From an uncultured Pseudomonadota bacterium (GTDB lineage Bacteria > Pseudomonadota > Gammaproteobacteria > Burkholderiales > Usitatibacteraceae): DNA of 64,000 nucleotides. The position numbers and the translations under genes are program-made. Positions 39,202 through 48,239 of the stretch are shown piece after piece; position 1 is the stretch's first letter, and each line of letters starts with the position of its first letter. The stretch lies in the NCBI GenBank assembly GCA_937898635.1, contig CALEJW010000045.1, positions 1 to 64,000 on the forward strand, given 5' to 3'. The notes under the pieces are model-generated. The model worked only from the letters and a program-made list of their open reading frames with translations, made no database searches and was not told the origin of the DNA.

Positions 39202-39668
39202 GCGTCCCGGCGCGCGAATCCGCCGCGGGAGCGGTCGAGATCTACACGGACGGCGCGTGCAAGGGCAATCCGGGCCCCGGGGGCTGGGGGGCGCTCCTCA
39301 CTTTCGACGGCAAGGAGCGGGAACTCTTTGGCGGCGAGGCCGCGACCACGAACAACCGCATGGAGCTCACCGCCGTGATCGAGGCGCTCGCGGCCCTCAA
39401 GCGGCCGAGCCGCGTGGTGGTGCACACCGACTCGCAGTACGTCCAGAAGGGGATCACGGAATGGATCCGCGGCTGGAAGGCGAAGGGATGGCGGACCGCC
39501 GCGAAGGCGCCGGTGAAGAACGTGGACCTGTGGAAGCGCCTCGACGAGCTGGCGGCCCTTCACCACGTGCAGTGGCGCTGGGTCCGGGGGCACTCGGGCC
39601 ACGACGGCAACGAGCGCGCCGACGCCCTCGCCAACCGGGGCGTGGGCCTGGAGGGGCGGGCCGGGTGA
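39198..39668 (+). CDS. rnhA: Ribonuclease HI
   Basis: Degrades the RNA strand of RNA-DNA hybrids. The 156-residue product has all four catalytic acids: Asp in [16 protein letters not shown], Glu in [13 protein letters not shown], Asp in VVHTDSQYV, and Asp in NERADALAN. The basic protrusion ([17 protein letters not shown]) is present. GTG start overlapping the yafS-like stop (GTGA). Confidence 0.97.
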   Translation: MSVPARESAAGAVEIYTDGACKGNPGPGGWGALLTFDGKERELFGGEAATTNNRMELTAVIEALAALKRPSRVVVHTDSQYVQKGITEWIRGWKAKGWRTAAKAPVKNVDLWKRLDELAALHHVQWRWVRGHSGHDGNERADALANRGVGLEGRAG

Positions 39669-39717
39669 GGGCGGCCGGCGCCGGGGCTCGCGCGGCCCCC
39701 GGGCGGGGAGCCCGGCG

Positions 39718-40428
39718 GTGAGGCGCATCTTCCTCGACACGGAGACGACGGGCCTCGACCCCGCCGAGGGCCACCGCGTGATCGAGATCGCCTGCGTGGA
39801 GGTGTTCGACCGGCGGCCCACGGGGCGCAATTTCCACCGCTACCTCAATCCCGAGCGCGAGATCGACCAGGGCGCGATCAACATCCACGGCCTCACCCCG
39901 GACTTCCTCGCCGACAAGCCGCGCTTCGCCGACGTCGCCGACGAGTTCGTCGAGTTCGTCGAGGGCGCCGAGCTCCTCATCCACAACGCGGCCTTCGACA
40001 CGGGCTTCCTCGACGCCGAGTTCGCGCGCGTGGAGCGCCCCGCGATCGCGACCCTGTGCGCGGTGACGGACACCCTCGCGCTCGCCCGCGAGATGCACCC
40101 GGGCAAGCGCAATTCCCTCGACGCGCTCTGCGAGCGCTACCGCGTGGACAACTCGCGGCGCTCGCTTCACGGCGCGCTCCTCGACGCGCAGCTCCTGCTC
40201 GACGTCTGGCTCGCCATGACGCGCGGCCAGGACGCCCTCGACATCTCCCTCGTCGCGCCGCCCGCGGCGGCTTCGGCGGGCGGCCCGGCGGCGCGGCCCG
40301 CGCGGCTCGCGGTCCTGCGCGCGAGCCAGGCGGAGGTCGCGGCGCACGCGGCGATGTGCGAGCGGATCGACCAGGAAAGCAAGGGCCGCTGCCTGTGGAA
40401 GCAGGCCGCGCTCCCGGGGCTCGACTGA
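39718..40428 (+). CDS. dnaQ: DNA polymerase III epsilon subunit (3'-5' proofreading exonuclease)
   Basis: Proofreading exonuclease of the replicative polymerase. The 236-residue product has ExoI motif FLDTETTGLDP, ExoII around LIHNAAFDTGFLDAE, and ExoIII HGALLDAQLLLDVW with the His and Asp of the DEDDh family. The C-terminal part that binds the alpha subunit is present. GTG start, 49 bases after rnhA. The GGDEF-EAL gene begins one base after its stop. Confidence 0.96.
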   Translation: MRRIFLDTETTGLDPAEGHRVIEIACVEVFDRRPTGRNFHRYLNPEREIDQGAINIHGLTPDFLADKPRFADVADEFVEFVEGAELLIHNAAFDTGFLDAEFARVERPAIATLCAVTDTLALAREMHPGKRNSLDALCERYRVDNSRRSLHGALLDAQLLLDVWLAMTRGQDALDISLVAPPAAASAGGPAARPARLAVLRASQAEVAAHAAMCERIDQESKGRCLWKQAALPGLD

Positions 40429-40429
40429 G

Positions 40430-42136
40430 ATGGCCGGGCCGGCGCCCGAACGCAGGGACGAGCTGGGCCGGCTGGCCGCGCGCCTGGTCGCGCTGGGCGC
40501 GATTCCCATCGCCGTCTTCTGCGGAGCCTTCGCGCTGGCGCGCGCGGCGCTCGGCACGGGACAGGAGGCCCAGGCCTGGACCTGGGTGCTCTCCCTCGCC
40601 GCCGCGGTGGGCTCGGTGTTCGTCCTCGCCCGCCGCACGGCGCGCGCGCTGGACGGGGACGTGGGGGTGATCCGCGAGGCGGTCCGGCAGACGGCCGCCG
40701 GCGTGCGCGGGGCGGAACTCCCGGACCTCGACGCGCCGCTCGAGGGACTCAAGCGCGAGGTGCTCGCGCTCGCGACGGACTTCCACGCGAGGGAGCGCCG
40801 CCTCCAGGAGCGCCTCGACACCTCCCGCCAGCAGGTGTTCTTCCTCACGGCCAACGACCCCCTCACCGGGCTCGCCAACCGCAAGACCCTGGAGGAGCGC
40901 CTGGAGAGCGCGCTCGCCTCCGCCCGCAGCCTCGGCGCCGCCCACGCGCTCGTCTACGTGGACATCGACTTCCTGCAGCGCATCAACGACGCCTTCGGGC
41001 ACCTCGCGGGCGACGAGCTGCTGCGCCGCCTCGTGCCGGTGCTCGCCGGCTGCCTGAGACCGGAGGATCTCCTCGCGCGCATCGGCGGGGACGAGTTCGC
41101 GGTGCTGATCGAGAACTGCAGCGCCGACCACGCCCTGCAGACCGGGCTTCGCCTGCGCGACGCCGTCCAGGCCTGGCAGTTCGAGTGGAGCGAGCACGCC
41201 TTCCAGGTGGGCGTGAGCGTGGGCGTGGTGGCCATCACGCGCCTCTCGCCGAGCCTTTCGGCGATCTTCAACGAGGCCGACAGCGCCTGCTTCGCCGCGA
41301 AGGAGCAGGGCCGCAACCGGGTCGTGGCCTTCCACGAGGCGCAGGCCTCGCAGTACATGCGCCAGACGAGCCGCGGGTGGCTCAAGCGGATCAACGACGC
41401 CATCTCCGCGGGCGCGTTCACGCTGCTCTACCAGCCCATCGTCCCGATCGCCGCCGCCGCCGAGCCGGACGCGCTCCCTCGCGTCGAGGCGCTGCTGCGC
41501 ATGAGCGAGACGGGCGGGGAGCTGATCCTGCCGATGTCCTTCATTCCCGTGGCCGAGCGCTACGACCTCATGCGCACCATCGACCGCTGGGTGATCGACC
41601 GCGCCTTCGCCGACTTCCGGCGCCTGGCGAAGGATCGCGGCACGGCGCGCCCGGCGGAGTTCTCCGTGAACCTCTCCGGGCACACGCTCTCCAGCCCGGA
41701 GTTCGGCGACTACGTGCGCGAGTGCTTCACCAGGCACGGCGTCCCGCCGGAGTGCGTGTGCTTCGAGATCACCGAGACCGCGGCGATCGCCAACGTCGAG
41801 CGCGCGCGCGCGGCGATCGAGGCCCTGCGCGGCCACGGCGTGCGCTTCTGGCTCGACGACTTCGGCAGCGGGCTTTCCTCGTTCAACTACCTCAAGCACT
41901 TCCCCGTCGACGGGCTGAAGATCGACGGCCTCTTCGTGAAGGGCGTGGCGAGGAACTACCTCGACTACGCGCTGGTCGAGGCCATCCAGAAGATCGCGAT
42001 CACCATGGGGCTCGCGACGGTGGCCGAGTGCGTGGAGAGCGAGGAGATCGCGAGGAAGCTCTTCGCCATCGGCGTGCCCTGGGGGCAGGGCTTCCACCTC
42101 GGGCACCCGAAGCCGATCGAGTCCGTCTTTCCGTGA
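40430..42136 (+). CDS. Membrane GGDEF-EAL protein (diguanylate cyclase / c-di-GMP phosphodiesterase)
   Basis: A 568-residue protein with two N-terminal transmembrane segments (LVALGAIPIAVFCGAFALA, TWVLSLAAAVGSVFVLA) and a helical linker. The GGDEF domain has NDPLTGLANRK, an intact GGDEF at about 220, and an RxxD inhibitory site (RPED) five residues before it. The EAL domain has VEALLRM at about 350, VNLSGHTL, FEITETA, LDDFGSGLSSF and LKIDGLF, so metal and catalytic residues appear intact. Either activity is possible. Its ATG is one base after dnaQ, so it is probably co-transcribed. Confidence 0.94.
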   Translation: MAGPAPERRDELGRLAARLVALGAIPIAVFCGAFALARAALGTGQEAQAWTWVLSLAAAVGSVFVLARRTARALDGDVGVIREAVRQTAAGVRGAELPDLDAPLEGLKREVLALATDFHARERRLQERLDTSRQQVFFLTANDPLTGLANRKTLEERLESALASARSLGAAHALVYVDIDFLQRINDAFGHLAGDELLRRLVPVLAGCLRPEDLLARIGGDEFAVLIENCSADHALQTGLRLRDAVQAWQFEWSEHAFQVGVSVGVVAITRLSPSLSAIFNEADSACFAAKEQGRNRVVAFHEAQASQYMRQTSRGWLKRINDAISAGAFTLLYQPIVPIAAAAEPDALPRVEALLRMSETGGELILPMSFIPVAERYDLMRTIDRWVIDRAFADFRRLAKDRGTARPAEFSVNLSGHTLSSPEFGDYVRECFTRHGVPPECVCFEITETAAIANVERARAAIEALRGHGVRFWLDDFGSGLSSFNYLKHFPVDGLKIDGLFVKGVARNYLDYALVEAIQKIAITMGLATVAECVESEEIARKLFAIGVPWGQGFHLGHPKPIESVFP

Positions 42137-42162
42137 CGCGGGCCGGTCCGCCGGGCTATAAT
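42133..42162 (+). promoter_or_regulatory. Putative sigma-70 promoter for the cytochrome c pair
   Basis: GTGACG (42133-42138, partial -35 match) and a perfect TATAAT (42157-42162) are 18 bases apart, about 80 bases before the first cytochrome gene. Confidence 0.55.
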
Positions 42163-42243
42163 CCGCGCCGAACCGGCGACAGCGCCCCGGCGTCACCCGC
42201 GCGGCCGGTCGAACCCTCAGAGACCGTGAACCGACGAGACCCC

Positions 42244-42585
42244 ATGTCCCGAACCTCCCCCTTTGTCCTCGCGCTCGCCCTGGCGCTCGCCGGAACCGCC
42301 CACGCGGCCGGCGATGCCGCCGCCGGCAGGCAGAAGAATTTCCAGTGCATGGGATGCCACGGCATTCCCGGGTGGAAGACCGCCTTCCCGGAGGTCTACC
42401 ACGTGCCGAAGCTGGGCGGGCAGCACGCCGCCTACCTCGTCGCCGCGCTCAAGCAGTACCGCAGCGGCGAGCGCGACCACGCGACGATGCGCTCCATCGC
42501 GGCGACCCTGTCCGACAAGGACATGGAGGATCTCGCGGCCTACTACGCGCAAGCCGCCGGCGTCGCGGCCGTGGCCGGAAAGTGA
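42244..42585 (+). CDS. Small periplasmic cytochrome c (class I)
   Basis: A 113-residue mono-heme cytochrome. Signal peptide PFVLALALALAGTAHAA, heme site CMGCH, and a likely axial Met in HATMRSIAATLSDKDMEDLAAYY. It resembles the next gene's product, so the pair probably arose by duplication. It probably carries electrons in the periplasm; the partner is unknown. An in-frame GTG lies 17 bases upstream of the ATG chosen. Confidence 0.9.
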   Translation: MSRTSPFVLALALALAGTAHAAGDAAAGRQKNFQCMGCHGIPGWKTAFPEVYHVPKLGGQHAAYLVAALKQYRSGERDHATMRSIAATLSDKDMEDLAAYYAQAAGVAAVAGK

Positions 42586-42593
42586 GGCGCGCC

Positions 42594-42917
42594 GTGAACC
42601 GCACAGCCCTCGTCGTCCTCGCTTCCTTCGTCCTCGCCGGTGCCGCCCACGCGGCCAAGGGCGACGCCCAGGCGGGCAAGGGGAAGGCCGCCGCCTGCGT
42701 CGCCTGCCACGGCGAATCCGGCGTGAGCGCCGCCCCGGAATTCCCCAAGATCGCCGGGCAGCACGCCGACTATCTCGCCACGGCGCTGCGGCACTACAAG
42801 GCCGGCAAGCGCAAGAACCCCATCATGGCGGGCCAGGTCGCGAACCTCTCGGAGAAGGACATGCTCGACCTCGCGGCCTACTACGCGTCGCAGCCGGGAC
42901 TCGCCATCCGCTACTGA
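42594..42917 (+). CDS. Small periplasmic cytochrome c (class I), second copy
   Basis: A 107-residue mono-heme cytochrome. Signal peptide LVVLASFVLAGAAHAA, heme site CVACHGESG, and axial Met in KNPIMAGQVANLSEKDMLDLAAYYAS. GTG start 8 bases after the previous stop; another GTG overlaps that stop. The PKIAGQHADYLATALRHYKAG motif is common in cytochrome c4/c5-like proteins linked to terminal oxidases. Confidence 0.9.
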   Translation: MNRTALVVLASFVLAGAAHAAKGDAQAGKGKAAACVACHGESGVSAAPEFPKIAGQHADYLATALRHYKAGKRKNPIMAGQVANLSEKDMLDLAAYYASQPGLAIRY

Positions 42918-42940
42918 CGCCGTCTTCCTCGCCGCTCCCC

Positions 42941-42967
42941 GCAAGCCCGGCCCCGCGCCGGGCTTGC
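42941..42967. terminator. Hairpin between the cytochrome pair and the DUF1841 gene
   Basis: A perfect 11-bp stem gcaagcccggc / gccgggcttgc with loop cccgc lies between convergent genes. No T-run follows on either strand, so it may act as a bidirectional, Rho-assisted end or a transcript stabiliser. Confidence 0.55.
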
Positions 42968-42983
42968 CGCTTGCGGCGAACGA

Positions 42984-43421
42984 TCAGGCGCGCAGGCGCC
43001 GCTCGAGGCAGTCCAGGTAGTCCGCGTTCGCGAGGCCGGTGCCCTCGCGCTGGGCGCGCCAGAGGGCCTCGGCCAGGCACTCCATCGCCGCGTGCCGCGC
43101 GTCGTGCTCCGAGCCCAGGCGCGAGGCGAGCGCGCGCAGGGCCTCGCGGATGCCCGGCGGCTGGTCGATCGAGTGCTGCTCCTCGAGCGCGAGGTGCAGC
43201 GCGAGGTGCAGGAAGGGGTTGGACTCGCCGCCTTCGGGCTTCCAGTCGCGCTCGCCGAAGCGCTCCGGGTCGGCGAGGGTGGCGTGGTACTCGGGGTGCT
43301 CCAGGACGATCGCGAGCGCCATCGACTCGAGCGCCGTGAGGGCCTCGCCCGCCTGCGAGCGGGCCCACAGCGAGAAGAAGAACCCGCGCACCTCGTCCCG
43401 CGTGGGATGGAAGAGGCTCAT
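42984..43421 (-). CDS. DUF1841 family protein
   Basis: A 145-residue protein of unknown function, recognised as DUF1841 from [29 protein letters not shown] and NPFLHLALHLALEEQHSIDQPPG-type sequence. It is common beside nth in betaproteobacteria, as here, where its start overlaps the nth stop by 4 bases. It has many histidines near the middle, but I will not assign a metal site. Soluble, mainly helical. Confidence 0.88.
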   Translation of the reverse strand: MSLFHPTRDEVRGFFFSLWARSQAGEALTALESMALAIVLEHPEYHATLADPERFGERDWKPEGGESNPFLHLALHLALEEQHSIDQPPGIREALRALASRLGSEHDARHAAMECLAEALWRAQREGTGLANADYLDCLERRLRA

Positions 43422-44092
43422 TTCGGCAGGCGGGCCTTGCGCGCGGCCGGCGGCGCGGCGAGCTTCGCCTTGTCGCGGAATCCGCAGGGCCCGTACACCG
43501 GGCAGGCGCCGCATTTCGGCGTCCGCGCGACGCAGACGTAGCGGCCCAGCAGGATCAGCCAGTGGTGGGCGTGGAGGCGGTAGGGCGAAGGGACGACCGC
43601 GAGGAGCTTCTTCTCCACCGCGAGCGGGTCCTTGCCCGGCGCGAGCCCGGTCCGGTTGGAGACGCGGAAGATGTGCGTGTCCACCGCGATCGCGGGTTCC
43701 CCGAAGGCGACGTTCAGCACCACGTTCGCGGTCTTGCGCCCCACGCCCGGCAGGCTCTCGAGGGCCTCGCGCGTGCGCGGCACCTCGCCACCGTGCTCCG
43801 CCAGCAGGAGGCGCGTGAGGCCGATCACGTTCTTCGCCTTCGTGCGGTACAGGCCGATGGTCCGGATGCGCTCGCGCAGCCCGTCCTCGCCCAGCGCGAG
43901 CATCGCGGCGGGCGTGCCGGCGACGGCGAAGAGCCCGCGCGTGGCGAGGTTCACGCCGCGGTCCGTGGCCTGCGCGGACAGGACCACGGCGACGAGGAGC
44001 TGGTAGGGCGTGGCGTACTCGAGCTCGCTGCGCGGCTCGGGATTCGCGTCGCGGAGCAGGCGGAAGAACTCGGCGCGCGCGGCGGGCTTCAC
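43418..44092 (-). CDS. nth: Endonuclease III
   Basis: Base-excision repair glycosylase/AP lyase for oxidised pyrimidines. The 224-residue product has the helix-hairpin-helix [16 protein letters not shown] with the catalytic Lys, the catalytic Asp in [12 protein letters not shown], and the [4Fe-4S] cysteines in [17 protein letters not shown]. It lies between rsxB and DUF1841 with 4-base overlaps on both sides. Confidence 0.97.
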   Translation of the reverse strand: MKPAARAEFFRLLRDANPEPRSELEYATPYQLLVAVVLSAQATDRGVNLATRGLFAVAGTPAAMLALGEDGLRERIRTIGLYRTKAKNVIGLTRLLLAEHGGEVPRTREALESLPGVGRKTANVVLNVAFGEPAIAVDTHIFRVSNRTGLAPGKDPLAVEKKLLAVVPSPYRLHAHHWLILLGRYVCVARTPKCGACPVYGPCGFRDKAKLAAPPAARKARLPK

Positions 44093-44625
44093 GGCTCGCG
44101 CCCCCCGGCCGGCGCCGGCTCGTAGGCCGCCATCGTCGCGGCGCGCTCCGAGGCTTCCCGGGCGAGCCGGAAGGCGCGGAACTCATGGCGCTCGCGCGAG
44201 CGTCCCGGCTCGGGCAGCGCCGCCACCGGCACGAGCGAGATGCAGTCCACGGGGCAGGGGGGAATGCAGAGCTCGCAGCCCGTGCACCAGGAGGCGATCA
44301 CGGTGTGCATGAGCTTCGGGGCGCCCACGATCGCGTCCACGGGGCAGGCGGGGATGCACTTCACGCAGCCGATGCAGAGCGCCTCGTCGATGAGGGCCGC
44401 CTGCGGCGGCCGGGCCGGGCCGCGCGCCGGGTCGAGCGGCTTCGCCGCGCGGTCGAGGAGGGACGCGAGCCTCGCCACACCCGCGTCGCCCCCCGGCGGG
44501 CACTGGTCGATGTCGGCCTCGCCGCGCGCGATCGCCTCGGCATAGGGCCGGCACCCGGGGTAGCCGCACAGCGTGCACTGCGTCTGCGGGAGCAGCGCGT
44601 CGATGTCCGCGACGAGGCGGCTCAC
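44089..44625 (-). CDS. rsxB: RsxB/RnfB-type iron-sulfur protein
   Basis: A 178-residue electron-transfer protein. The N-terminal four-cysteine cluster domain ([19 protein letters not shown], then DQCPPGG) is the RnfB signature. Two ferredoxin clusters follow: [12 protein letters not shown] and [12 protein letters not shown]. It lacks the hydrophobic N-terminal anchor of full RnfB, and no rnfA, C, D, G or E genes are near. GTG start chosen from its 4-base overlap with the ald stop. Linkage to nth parallels E. coli rsx-nth. Confidence 0.9.
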   Translation of the reverse strand: MSRLVADIDALLPQTQCTLCGYPGCRPYAEAIARGEADIDQCPPGGDAGVARLASLLDRAAKPLDPARGPARPPQAALIDEALCIGCVKCIPACPVDAIVGAPKLMHTVIASWCTGCELCIPPCPVDCISLVPVAALPEPGRSRERHEFRAFRLAREASERAATMAAYEPAPAGGREP

Positions 44626-45734
44626 GCGAGGTCCCCGTCGTCGAGGGCGGCCCAGGCCCTCCCGGCCTCGGCGGCGATCCCGGGATGCGTGAAGCGTCCC
44701 CGCCACACGAGGACGCCGGCGCGAAGCCCCGCGTCCTCGCGGATCGCGCGCGCGATGCCCTTTCCGGCGAGCGCGCGGACGTAGGGGAGCACGGCGGCGG
44801 ACAGGGCCGAGGCGCCCGCGCGGGCCACGGCGGCGGGCATGTTGGCCACGCAGTAGTGCAGCACGCCTTCGGCGACGAAGACGGGATCGGCGTGGGTGGT
44901 CGGGCGCGAGGTCTCGGCCACGCCGCCCGCGTCGATCGCGACGTCCACGATCACGGCGCCGCGCTTCATCCGGGAGACGAGCGCGCGGGAGAGGAGCTTC
45001 GGCGTCGGCTCGCCCGGCACGAAGACCGCGCCCACGACGAGGTCGGCCGCGAGGGCGTGGCGCTCGATCGCCTCCGCGGAGGCGAGGCCCGTCTCCACGG
45101 ACGCCGGCAGGCGCGCGGCGAGCGCGTCCCGGGTCGCCGCGGAGCGCGTGAGGATCGCGACCTTCGCGCCCATGGCCGCGGCAAGCGCGGCCGCGTTCTC
45201 GCCCGCATGGCCGCCGCCCAGCACCAGCACGCGCGCCGGCTCCGCGCCCGGGCACCCCGCGAGGAGCGTCCCGTTGCCGCCCGCGGGCAAAGTGAGGAGC
45301 TGCGCGCCCACCTGCACGGCGAGCCTTCCGGCGATAACCGACATGGGCGCGAGGAGCGGGAAGCCGCCCGCGGCGTCGCGCACCATCTCGAAGGCGATCG
45401 CGGTGACGCCCCGGTCGGCGATCTCGCGCGCGAGCCGCGGTTCTCCCACGAGATGCTGGAAGGCGAAGAGCGTCGAGCCCGCGGCGAGGCTCGTCCACTC
45501 GCCGGGCTGGATCTCCTTCACCTTGACGACGAGATCGGACCGCCAGGCCTCGCCGGCGTCGACGATCCCGGCGCCCGCGGCCCGGTAGGCTGCGTCGTCC
45601 GCGCCGATGCCCAGGCCCGCGCCGGCGGCCACGCGCACTTCATGTCCGTCGCGCGCCAGCGCGGCGGCGGCGGCGGGATCGAGCGCGACCCGCCGCTCGC
45701 CATCCTTCGACTCCCGGGGAATGCCGATTCGCAT
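44622..45734 (-). CDS. ald: Alanine dehydrogenase
   Basis: NAD-dependent oxidative deamination of L-alanine to pyruvate and ammonia. The 370-residue product has [18 protein letters not shown] (pyruvate-binding Arg and nearby residues), [13 protein letters not shown] (catalytic Lys), LFAFQHL (catalytic His) and the NAD motif [17 protein letters not shown], followed by [20 protein letters not shown]. Together with alr it gives the cell both L/D-alanine interconversion and catabolism, though the genes are far apart. Confidence 0.95.
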   Translation of the reverse strand: MRIGIPRESKDGERRVALDPAAAAALARDGHEVRVAAGAGLGIGADDAAYRAAGAGIVDAGEAWRSDLVVKVKEIQPGEWTSLAAGSTLFAFQHLVGEPRLAREIADRGVTAIAFEMVRDAAGGFPLLAPMSVIAGRLAVQVGAQLLTLPAGGNGTLLAGCPGAEPARVLVLGGGHAGENAAALAAAMGAKVAILTRSAATRDALAARLPASVETGLASAEAIERHALAADLVVGAVFVPGEPTPKLLSRALVSRMKRGAVIVDVAIDAGGVAETSRPTTHADPVFVAEGVLHYCVANMPAAVARAGASALSAAVLPYVRALAGKGIARAIREDAGLRAGVLVWRGRFTHPGIAAEAGRAWAALDDGDLA

Positions 45735-45758
45735 CGGGGGACGCGGCGCCGCGCGACG

Positions 45759-46772
45759 CTAGCCCCGGAGGGCGCGCCGCGCGTCGGCGATGAGCGCCGG
45801 GCCGCGGTAGATGAACCCCGTGTAGAGCTGCACGAGGCTCGCCCCGGCATCGATCTTGGCCTTCGCGTCTCGCCCGTCGAGGATGCCGCCGACGCCGATC
45901 AGCGGGATCTTCCCCGCGAGAGCGCGCGCGAGCTTGCGCAGCACCTCGGTGGACAGCGCGAAGAGCGGGCGCCCCGAGAGGCCGCCCGCCTCGCCGGCGT
46001 GGCGGTGGCCCTCGACGCCCCCGCGGCCTGTCGTGGTGTTGGTCGCGATCAGCGCGTCGACGCGATGCGCGAGCGCGAGGGAGGCGATCGACTCGATCTG
46101 CGCGTCGTCGAGGTCCGGAGCGACCTTCAGGGCCAGGGGCTTCACGCCGCCGTGACGGGCGGCCAGCGCGTCGCGCCGCGCCACCAGGGCCGCGAGGAGC
46201 TCGCCGAGACGCTCGGCGGACTGCAGGTCGCGCAGGTTCCGGGTGTTGGGCGAGGAGATGTTCACCGCGACGTAGCTCGCCCGCGCGTACACGGCCTCCA
46301 GGCAGGCCAGGTAGTCGTCCGCGGCGCGCTCCAGGGGCGTGTCGGCGTTCTTGCCGATGTTGATGCCGAGCACCCCGCGGAAGGAGGACTTTTCCACGTT
46401 GCGCAGCAACTGCTCCACGCCGACGTTGTTGAAGCCCATCCGGTTGATGATCGCTTCGTCGTCGATGAGCCGGAACAGGCGCGGCTTCGGGTTTCCCGGC
46501 TGCGGCCTCGGCGTCACCGTGCCGACCTCGAGGTGGCCGAAGCCCAGGGCCGCGAGCGCGTCGAGGTAGCGCGCGTCCTTGTCCATGCCGGCCGCGAGGC
46601 CCACGGGATTGGGGAAGCGGATGCCCATCACCGTGCGCTCCTCGCCCCGGTCGGCGCCCGCGCCCAGGAGCGCGACGGCGGGGCCCAGCGCGCACATCGC
46701 CTTCAGCGCGAGCTCGTGCGCGGTCTCGGGGTCGAGCTGGAAGAGGGCGCTGCGGGCGAGCCGGTAGAGCAT
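45759..46772 (-). CDS. pyrD: Dihydroorotate dehydrogenase (quinone), class 2
   Basis: Fourth step of pyrimidine synthesis, membrane-associated and quinone-linked. The 337-residue product has the N-terminal membrane-contact helices (LYRLARSALFQLDPETAHELAL) of class 2, FPNPVGLAAGMDKDA, INRMGFNNVG, NISSPNTRNLRDLQ with the catalytic Ser, and IGVGGILDGRDA at the flavin site. It lies 28 bases after bpt. Confidence 0.97.
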   Translation of the reverse strand: MLYRLARSALFQLDPETAHELALKAMCALGPAVALLGAGADRGEERTVMGIRFPNPVGLAAGMDKDARYLDALAALGFGHLEVGTVTPRPQPGNPKPRLFRLIDDEAIINRMGFNNVGVEQLLRNVEKSSFRGVLGINIGKNADTPLERAADDYLACLEAVYARASYVAVNISSPNTRNLRDLQSAERLGELLAALVARRDALAARHGGVKPLALKVAPDLDDAQIESIASLALAHRVDALIATNTTTGRGGVEGHRHAGEAGGLSGRPLFALSTEVLRKLARALAGKIPLIGVGGILDGRDAKAKIDAGASLVQLYTGFIYRGPALIADARRALRG

Positions 46773-46800
46773 CAGGCGATCGCGGCGGCGCGCGGACGGG

Positions 46801-47523
46801 TCATCGCAGGCGCTTCCATTCCCCGCGGGAGAGCCCCTCGATGGGCCGGAACTCGCTCTTGTAGGCCATCTTGCGGCTCTGCGCGATCCAGTAGCCGAGG
46901 TAGACGTAGGCGAGGCCGCGCCGCCGGGCCTCCTCGACCTGCCAGAGGACGTTCCAGGTCCCGAAGCTCGCCTTCTCCACCAGCGGGTCGAAGAAGGTGT
47001 ACACCGACGAAAGCCCATCGGCCAGCTCGTCGACGATGGAGACCATGCGCAGGCGCCCGGCCTCGCGGAACTCGATGAGGGAGGTGGCGACGTTCGACTG
47101 CAGCAGGAAGTGCGCGTACTGCTCGCGGCTGTCGTGGTCCATGCCGCCGCCGCGGTGGCGCTCGCCCTGGTAGAGGCGGTAGAGGGCGTAGTGCTCGGCG
47201 CTGAACTTGAGCTCGCCCTGGCGGGCCTCGAGCCCGGCGTGGCGCTTCCACGCGCGGCGTTGCGAGCGGCTGGGGGAGAACTCCGCGGCGACCACGCGCA
47301 CGGGCACGCAGGCCTGGCAGTGGTCGCAGTAGGGACGGTAGGTGAAGGCGCCGGAGCGGCGGAACCCGGCGGAGACCAGGGAGCCGTAGGTGTCGGTGTC
47401 GATGAGGTAGCTGGGCGTGGCGACCTGCGAGCGCGCGAGCCGTCCCGGCAGGTAGCTGCAGGGATAGGGCGCCGTCGCGTAGAACTGCAGGTTGGCTAGG
47501 GGGAGGTCGTTGAGTCTCGCCAT
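46801..47523 (-). CDS. bpt: Aspartate/glutamate leucyltransferase (Bpt)
   Basis: Adds leucine from Leu-tRNA to proteins with N-terminal Asp or Glu, marking them for ClpAP degradation. The 240-residue product has the N-terminal cysteine pair in [31 protein letters not shown], and the acetyltransferase-fold core with [20 protein letters not shown], all typical of this family. I chose the ATG at 47523 (MARLNDLPL), with a good purine-rich ribosome site. It overlaps aat by 28 bases. Confidence 0.94.
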   Translation of the reverse strand: MARLNDLPLANLQFYATAPYPCSYLPGRLARSQVATPSYLIDTDTYGSLVSAGFRRSGAFTYRPYCDHCQACVPVRVVAAEFSPSRSQRRAWKRHAGLEARQGELKFSAEHYALYRLYQGERHRGGGMDHDSREQYAHFLLQSNVATSLIEFREAGRLRMVSIVDELADGLSSVYTFFDPLVEKASFGTWNVLWQVEEARRRGLAYVYLGYWIAQSRKMAYKSEFRPIEGLSRGEWKRLR

Positions 47524-48221
47524 GCTTCCTCGGTGGCCGGCCATCGGCATCCGCTCGGCGGGTATTGTATCGACTCGGCGAGCAGGCCGGCGAACTCGCG
47601 CCGCGGGATGGCCCGCGCGCCCAGCGAGGCGAGGTGCGCGGTGGCCTGCTGGCAGTCGATCACGCGCACCCCGAGCGCCTTCGCGCGCCCGACGAGCTTC
47701 ACCAGCGCGACCTTGGAGGCGTCCGTCTCGCGCGAGAACATCGACTCGCCGAAGAAGACGCGGCCGAGGAGGATCCCGTACAGGCCGCCGGCGAGCTCCC
47801 CGTCCTTCCAGGACTCCACGCTATGGGCGAAACCCAGCTCGTGCAGCCGGATGTAGGCCGAGCGCATCGCCGGCCCGATCCAGGTGCCGGCCTGCCCGTC
47901 GCGCGGCGAGGCGCAGCCTTCGATCACCTGCGGGAACGCCGTGTCGTAGCGCGTCTCGAAGACTCCCCGGTCCACCGTGCGGCGAAGCGAGCGCGATACC
48001 TTGAGTTCCCCGGGGAAGAGGACCATGCGCGGGTGCGGCGACCACCAGAGGATGGGCTCGCCCTCGGAGAACCACGGGAAGATGCCCTGCGCGTAGGCCT
48101 CGACCAGGCGCCCGGGCGAGAGGTCCGCTCCCGCGCAGAGGAGCCCGTTGGGCGTGCGCAGCGCCTTCGAGACCGGCGGGAAGGGATCGCTCGGGCGAAG
48201 GAAGGGGATCACGGCCCGCAC
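47496..48221 (-). CDS. aat: Leucyl/phenylalanyl-tRNA--protein transferase
   Basis: Adds Leu or Phe to proteins with N-terminal Lys or Arg in the N-degron pathway. The 241-residue product has [57 protein letters not shown] and [16 protein letters not shown], all family hallmarks. The start is GTG at 48221; a second GTG three codons in would give the common VIPF start. Overlap with bpt suggests coupled expression of both branches of the pathway. Confidence 0.95.
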   Translation of the reverse strand: MRAVIPFLRPSDPFPPVSKALRTPNGLLCAGADLSPGRLVEAYAQGIFPWFSEGEPILWWSPHPRMVLFPGELKVSRSLRRTVDRGVFETRYDTAFPQVIEGCASPRDGQAGTWIGPAMRSAYIRLHELGFAHSVESWKDGELAGGLYGILLGRVFFGESMFSRETDASKVALVKLVGRAKALGVRVIDCQQATAHLASLGARAIPRREFAGLLAESIQYPPSGCRWPATEEAWRDSTTSP

Positions 48222-48239
48222 TCTAGCAGGCCGGCGTGC

